Shown here: piece by piece, positions 59,576 to 64,000 of the stretch | Numbering within the stretch: the stretch's first letter is position 1 | Layout: every line of letters starts with the position of its first letter | Origin: Clostridia bacterium | GTDB lineage: Bacteria; Bacillota; Clostridia; Christensenellales; UBA1242 | Direction: 5' to 3' | DNA: 64,000 nucleotides | NCBI GenBank assembly: GCA_017501645.1 | Contig: JAFVWN010000065.1 | Location: 1 to 64,000 of the forward strand | Made by a program: the position numbers and the translations under genes | Notes under the pieces: generated by a model | The model's input: the letters and a program-made list of their open reading frames with translations, nothing else | What the model was told of the DNA's origin: nothing | The model's database searches: none

Positions 59576-60658
59576 TTATCCTCCCATTTCGCTTTGCAAT
59601 AATTTATCAAGCGAAAAACATAAATCCTTTTTCCTACTATTCACTATTTCCTGAGCTAAATTCAAATATTGCTTAGGTATACAAATTCCTGTTTCTTCAA
59701 AGATTTCCCTACCACAAGAGTCTGCATCAAACTCAGTATTTTTAAACAACGAATAAAGCCTGTGGTCTTTTTTCATTTCTTCAGCCAATTCCATACTCGC
59801 CTTTGCCTTATATTTTTTAGTTTCTGCATTTCTAAAAATTTCACCGAAAAATTCTCTAAAATTTAATGTTTCCCAGTCAAATCTTGGTGTTGACTTTACT
59901 CCAAACACAGGCAACGCTAAATCTTTCCCAACAACCTTTGCTTTTCCCACAAGTTTGTTTATCTTTCTCCTCTTTTTTGTTGTTTTATAAAGGAAAGAAT
60001 TTTGTGGCATATTAAAATCATTATATCTATGCAACAAAAATAAAAAAGCAAAACTGTTTTCGTTATCCACAAATGATTTAACATCAATCACCTTGCCTTG
60101 AGGCGTATCTTGAACTGCAAAAAGTATATTCGTTATATTTCTATCCCTTTGCGAAACTAAAAAATCAATAAGTGCCATAACTTTCAACTTAAAAAAGCAT
60201 TTAGATGCAATTTTAACGCCAAATTTATGACTGTATTCAACCAAAAGAGACTCAGCCTCTCTAATAGTTGCAAATTTATAATCATCTTCTTTTGAACACA
60301 ATTTTCTTAGGTCTCGAAAAGATAATTTTTGTTCTTCAGGCGAAAGAACATTTTTTGATAAAGTATAATAACAGCCATCATAATAGCCCATATCAATCTC
60401 TGCACAAGGAATTTGATTTTTTTCAGCAAACTTTGAAAATAACAACTCACCAAACACAGACATCAAATAAGAACCTTTCCATTCTGGAATTGTCTTTGCC
60501 AAAACCTGAACATTCCCATTATCAAGCCAAAAATTATTATTCAATTGAACTCCTGTCACCTCATTTTTATTATAAGTAACCTTAAAGCTTCTTTGAATAA
60601 TTTCTGGATCTAATATGTATGCGCCCTCGCTATTTCTTTCAAACTCCAACTCTATCAT
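59576..60658 (-). CDS. HipA/HipT-like Ser/Thr kinase
   Basis: The 360-residue protein has the HipA kinase layout without the N-subdomain. The N-lobe (residues ~40-105) has WLDNG-VQVLAKT with candidate ATP lysine K55, and GELLFSKFAEKNQIPCAEIDM. The catalytic D-x4-N motif is VSQRDRNITN (D172, N177), and the metal-binding Asp lies about 25 residues later in KSFVDNE (D198). E. coli HipA has the same order and spacing. HipA and HipT phosphorylate aminoacyl-tRNA synthetases and arrest growth. ATG 60658 has no RBS and lies 9 nt after a consensus -10. Confidence 0.75.
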   Translation of the reverse strand: MIELEFERNSEGAYILDPEIIQRSFKVTYNKNEVTGVQLNNNFWLDNGNVQVLAKTIPEWKGSYLMSVFGELLFSKFAEKNQIPCAEIDMGYYDGCYYTLSKNVLSPEEQKLSFRDLRKLCSKEDDYKFATIREAESLLVEYSHKFGVKIASKCFFKLKVMALIDFLVSQRDRNITNILFAVQDTPQGKVIDVKSFVDNENSFAFLFLLHRYNDFNMPQNSFLYKTTKKRRKINKLVGKAKVVGKDLALPVFGVKSTPRFDWETLNFREFFGEIFRNAETKKYKAKASMELAEEMKKDHRLYSLFKNTEFDADSCGREIFEETGICIPKQYLNLAQEIVNSRKKDLCFSLDKLLQSEMGG

Positions 60659-60667
60659 AACAAAAAT

Positions 60668-60696
60668 ATTTTAACATTTTTAAGCATTTATGTCAA
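60668..60696 (-). promoter_or_regulatory. Promoter of the split HipA-like operon, near-leaderless
   Basis: TTGACA (60691-60696), 17 bp, TAAAAT (60668-60673), then only 9 nt to ATG 60658. The predicted transcript has a leader of about 2-3 nt. No operator-like inverted repeat of the HipB type is visible. Confidence 0.75.
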
Positions 60697-60798
60697 TATG
60701 CGATTTTGCAGACAAAATCAACCAAAAATTTTAATGTCCCATTTTTAGTTTACAATATATTGTATAATGATATAAACTATAAAAAAGGAGTAACACAA

Positions 60799-61320
60799 AT
60801 GGAAAGAATAGCTGAATTTTACAAAGTGTCTTTTGAACAATTTAAAAAAGATTATAAAGACATCAACCCAACCTCAACAATCTCAAGCGAGGAAATAAAA
60901 AATATGTATGACAACATCAAGCTCCCTGCAAGAGCAACTACTGGTTCTGCTGGGTATGACTTTTATTTGCCTCATTCAATAAGTTTAAAGGCTGGAGAAC
61001 AAGTTGTAATACCAACAGGAATTCGCTTTGAATGCGAACAAGACTATGCTTTATTTATGTTTTCAAAAAGCGGTCTTGGGAACAGAAATCGTTTACAATT
61101 AAACACTGCTGTCTCAATTATTGATAGCGACTATTTCTATAGCGACAATGAAGGACATATCATTGCCTGCCTCATTCACGACTCAAGAGACCCTAATGCC
61201 GTTCTCAACCTCCCTGCAGGAAAAGGATATTTCCAAGGAGTATTTATTAAATATGGAATAACAAAAAGCGACAATGCTTCAGGAATAAGAAACGGCGGTC
61301 TTGGAAGCACAAATCAATAA
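60799..61320 (+). CDS. dut: dUTPase-family protein
   Basis: Deoxyuridine triphosphatase converts dUTP to dUMP and keeps uracil out of DNA. The 173-residue protein has trimeric dUTPase motifs: GSAGYDFYL (50-58), SKSG (89-92), SIIDSDY (106-112) with the catalytic Asp, GKGYFQGVF (141-149), and RNGGLGST (164-171). There is an extra N-terminal ~45 residues, as in some Clostridia. ATG 60799 follows AAAAAAGGAG; the longer frame crosses the promoter (TTTACA, TATAAA). Confidence 0.9.
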   Translation: MERIAEFYKVSFEQFKKDYKDINPTSTISSEEIKNMYDNIKLPARATTGSAGYDFYLPHSISLKAGEQVVIPTGIRFECEQDYALFMFSKSGLGNRNRLQLNTAVSIIDSDYFYSDNEGHIIACLIHDSRDPNAVLNLPAGKGYFQGVFIKYGITKSDNASGIRNGGLGSTNQ

Positions 61321-61340
61321 CTTTTAAATTTTTACAATAA

Positions 61341-61371
61341 AAAAAGGAACTGAATTTATCAGTTCCTTTTT
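61341..61371. terminator. Bidirectional terminator between dut and the PrsA-like gene
   Basis: AAAAGGAACTGA / TCAGTTCCTTTT hairpin with A and T runs on both sides. Confidence 0.9.
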
Positions 61372-61375
61372 ATTA

Positions 61376-63229
61376 TTAATTGATTGCATCTTGCAATTCA
61401 TCATATGACATTTTGTCTACTTCTTTGATAAGATTACTTTCTTCATAGCTCTTCACTAATGAATTTCTGTAGTCAGTGAAGTATGTTCCACTTTCACCAA
61501 CTAATTCTTCTTTAAGCATATCATAGAAATACTCATATAATGTTTGTTCTGTTAAGTTAGAAACATATTTTGTCTTTAACTCAGCAACGATTTCAGCATC
61601 TGATTTGCCTTGAATGTCAACAACAGCACCAGCTTCATAAACACCAGTAAGCATCATAAGGTGAACACCATAATCACTTACTACAGGTAAAATTGTTTCG
61701 CCTATGTTGTTTGCAGATTTATCTTGTAAATAGGCTTCATACAAACTTCTTGCACCGTTTGTAAAGTCTTTTACAAATGAACCGTGTTCATCAGTTTGAG
61801 AAGAGATTGTGAATCCAAGAACACCTGAAAGTTTTTCATTTGTTAATGAACCAGTATCTCCACTATATGTCCAAGCATATTTATTGAAGAGCATTGTTCT
61901 TGCACGAACTTTTTCTTCTGCAGTCATACCAGTTGTATCAATTGCATCAAAATCATCTTCAAATTTATCTAAGATATAGTTGATTGAAACTTCATCATTC
62001 TCATCAATCTTATCATCTTCATTCACATCTACAACAAGACCATCTTCACCACGATAAGTTGTTTTCATATTATCATAATCAACATAAGTTTCACGAACTT
62101 GTTCATAATAATCTCTAAAGATTTTATCTTTTGCTGTATCGTAACCTTCAGTTGCTTTTAATGCGTCTAATGTTTCATCATCAAAAGAAACAAGAACATG
62201 TTGAACTGTGAAATATGTATATTTACCGTTGTGATGATAAAGAATTAAGCTATCATTATCACTAGATTCAATAACTGAAACATAGTTATCTTCAAGAGTA
62301 TTGCTTTCTTTATCTGCTTTTAAAAGTTTTTTGTACTTTTCAGCAATTGCAGAGTCTGTGAACTTGTTTTCAAACTCACCATCTCCTGAACCAGCAGCAG
62401 TAGACTCAATATATTCTTGATATTTATTATAAAGGGCATTTTCATAATAGCTCTCATAAATTCTTTTAATTTCAGCTTTTAAAACAGCTTCTTTACCTGA
62501 TGCCTTTTTATTTGCTTTAGCACTTAAAATAAGGTCAGCAATATACATATCGAAAGCTTGAGTTCTTACAGCCTTTTCTTCATCTGCAATAGGCTTCATA
62601 TCTCTTTCATCTTCTTCGTGAACAGCAGCATTGTAAGTATAAATACCGTCTTTAAGTTCAACAATCTTTTGATCAATGTCAACTTCAGGAGCAGCAGTAT
62701 CAGCAGAATAATCTTTTTCAACTACAGCCTCAAATTCATATGGTTCATACTTATAAGCTTTTTCTTCCTCATCATGGTTATGTTCGTGAAGTCTTTCAGG
62801 AAGATTTTCCTCATCAGCATCAACTAATAAAAGCAAGCTCTTTTCTTTTGCATCAATTTGTCCGTAAACATAATCAAAAACATCATTCCAAACATCTTCC
62901 ATATCTTCAGCAGAGAAGAATTTTGGATTTTCAGCAAGCATTTTGTTTGCTTCTGCTAAAACTACTTCTCTCGCAATAACTGAATCATAGAAAACATTCA
63001 TAATTGTTTCTTCATCATAGTACATAAAGTAGTAATAGTTTTGTTGATAGAAACTGTAATAAGAATCAATCAACTCTTGTTTTGTGATAACAGTATCTCC
63101 AATTTTTAATGCAGTTGCAGTTTTATCAACAGTATCTTTCTTAACAAATAATGAACAACCTGTAAAGAAAGATAAGCACATACAAATACATATTATAAGT
63201 GAGAATATTTTAGTTTTTAAATTTTTCAA
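61376..63229 (-). CDS. PrsA/SurA-like foldase lipoprotein
   Basis: The 617-residue lipoprotein has lipobox FFTGC (Cys 25), a SurA_N-like N-terminal domain (ALKIGDTVITKQELIDSYYSFYQQ), and a region resembling a parvulin (FTVQHVLVSFDDETL ... YGVHLMMLTGVYE), interrupted by acidic inserts including NEDDKIDENDE. It probably helps fold exported proteins outside the membrane. The length is about twice that of Bacillus PrsA. It starts at TTG 63229 with GGAGGGACCATC upstream. Its neighbour mfd is a common partner. Confidence 0.8.
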   Translation of the reverse strand: MKNLKTKIFSLIICICMCLSFFTGCSLFVKKDTVDKTATALKIGDTVITKQELIDSYYSFYQQNYYYFMYYDEETIMNVFYDSVIAREVVLAEANKMLAENPKFFSAEDMEDVWNDVFDYVYGQIDAKEKSLLLLVDADEENLPERLHEHNHDEEEKAYKYEPYEFEAVVEKDYSADTAAPEVDIDQKIVELKDGIYTYNAAVHEEDERDMKPIADEEKAVRTQAFDMYIADLILSAKANKKASGKEAVLKAEIKRIYESYYENALYNKYQEYIESTAAGSGDGEFENKFTDSAIAEKYKKLLKADKESNTLEDNYVSVIESSDNDSLILYHHNGKYTYFTVQHVLVSFDDETLDALKATEGYDTAKDKIFRDYYEQVRETYVDYDNMKTTYRGEDGLVVDVNEDDKIDENDEVSINYILDKFEDDFDAIDTTGMTAEEKVRARTMLFNKYAWTYSGDTGSLTNEKLSGVLGFTISSQTDEHGSFVKDFTNGARSLYEAYLQDKSANNIGETILPVVSDYGVHLMMLTGVYEAGAVVDIQGKSDAEIVAELKTKYVSNLTEQTLYEYFYDMLKEELVGESGTYFTDYRNSLVKSYEESNLIKEVDKMSYDELQDAIN

Positions 63230-63290
63230 GATGGTCCCTCCAATAGCGATTAAACTAAATATATATAGTGTACCTAATAATAACCCTTAT

Positions 63291-63319
63291 AGTATAAAAC
63301 AATACGCTCCAAAAATCAA
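63291..63319 (-). promoter_or_regulatory. Promoter of the PrsA-like gene
   Basis: TTGATT (63314-63319), 17 bp, TATACT (63291-63296) on the minus strand, giving a ~55-nt leader. Confidence 0.75.
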
Positions 63320-63335
63320 TTGTTTTTTAATATTT

Positions 63336-64000
63336 TTAGACTTCATTCATAAATTCTTTTAAAAATTCAAAGTTTTCTTGCTGTGAACTTTCTCTTTTAA
63401 AGCAGATTTTAGGCTCTTTTGAAAAATCAAGTGTGCATCTTGCTCTAAATTTATAAATCAAATCACCTATTTGTTCATTTCCAATAATTTGCTCTTTGTT
63501 CTCAAAAACAATTTCAAAGGCTTGAGCAGAAGATACTATACTTGTCGCTTTCAACTTCTTTGCTTTCGCCTTAACAAACGCAATATCTATTAAGTTTTGA
63601 GTTTCTTGAGGAAGTTTACCAAACGCAGAAACAAATTCTTTCTCTACCCTAGCCTTATCCTCTTTTGTTTTGATTCCAGCAATAGTTTTATAAGCAACCA
63701 TTCTGTCTTCACTTCTTGTCATATAAGAATCTGCAATAAATGCATCAATGGCGATTCTTACAAGGACATCATTTTCTTCTTCTATATTTTCACCCTTAAG
63801 TTCGTTTACTGCTTCACTTAAAAGCTTAGAATATAATTCATACCCGACCTTTTCCATATGTCCGTGTTGCTCTGCACCAAGAACATTACCACTTCCTCTT
63901 ATTTCAAGGTCTCTCATAGCAAGTTTAAATCCGCTACCAAATTCTGTAAATTCAGCAATAGCGTCAAGTCTTTTATACGCTTCTTCTGTCAACACTTTAT
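63336..64000 (-). CDS. mfd: Transcription-repair coupling factor, C-terminal part
   Basis: The frame is open to the right edge, so only about the last 220 residues of Mfd are here. LTEEAYKRLDAIAEFTEFGSGFKLAMRDLEIRGSGNVLG is the end of the translocase module, and the TRCF C-terminal domain follows. Mfd removes stalled RNA polymerase and recruits UvrA; uvrC lies at the other end of the window. Apparent truncation is only the window boundary. Confidence 0.93.
   Translation of the reverse strand, partial: KVLTEEAYKRLDAIAEFTEFGSGFKLAMRDLEIRGSGNVLGAEQHGHMEKVGYELYSKLLSEAVNELKGENIEEENDVLVRIAIDAFIADSYMTRSEDRMVAYKTIAGIKTKEDKARVEKEFVSAFGKLPQETQNLIDIAFVKAKAKKLKATSIVSSAQAFEIVFENKEQIIGNEQIGDLIYKFRARCTLDFSKEPKICFKRESSQQENFEFLKEFMNEV

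Overview
This is an AT-rich (about one third GC by eye) chromosomal segment of an anaerobic, Gram-positive-type Firmicute. The evidence is pyruvate:ferredoxin oxidoreductase, SecG, a PrsA-like lipoprotein, SpoVB-like and SpoIIQ-like proteins, DUF1836, DUF1540 and DUF378 proteins, an isoleucine T-box, GGAGG ribosome binding sites and consensus sigma-A promoters. An uncultured gut Clostridia lineage (Christensenellales-like) is my best guess; this is inference. Genes fill the window and most lie on the minus strand. I see no insertion sequence, CRISPR array, prophage or tRNA gene.

Layout. 0-4.6 kb: uvrC, prfA, prmC, rpmE. 4.7-12 kb: two surface-protein genes flank a type 2 ileS with a complete T-box leader, and there is a candidate small RNA at 10.1 kb. 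12-18 kb: rpsI, rplM, truA, the PFOR gene and rplI. 18.5-20.3 kb: a third surface-protein gene inside a dispersed-repeat block. 20.3-28.3 kb: small conserved proteins, a dinB with a LexA-like box, a methyltransferase, DegV, DUF1836, a guanylate kinase-like protein and pepF. 28.4-32.4 kb: DUF378, secG, pgk-tpiA, dus. 32.5-45.2 kb: an envelope region with a SpoVB-like flippase, a TasA-like protein, a SipW-type signal peptidase, a BspA-like repeat protein, a degenerate signal-peptidase paralogue and large exported proteins. 45.3-52.8 kb: a TtcA-like enzyme, pyruvate kinase, M23 peptidase, a UPF0104 flippase-like protein and a coiled-coil protein. 52.8-58.3 kb: tmRNA, smpB, rnr, and a DUF6320/acyltransferase pair. 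58.4-60.7 kb: a three-gene split HipA-like operon. 60.8-64 kb: dut, a PrsA-like lipoprotein and the C-terminal part of mfd, cut by the window edge.

Two systems stand out. First, three near-identical elements (130-158, 20195-20226, 37908-37941) look like sigma-A promoters whose -35/-10 spacer contains a run of 9-13 G. Two point at surface-protein genes and one points off the left edge. Run lengths of 10 and 13 give spacings of 17 and 20 bp, so slippage could switch expression, as described for Neisseria porA. Second, the operon at 58.4-60.7 kb encodes a HipA-type kinase, a separate HipA N-subdomain (HipS-like) and an unknown 276-residue protein instead of a HipB. It is read from a consensus promoter only 9 nt before the kinase ATG, so the transcript may be leaderless.
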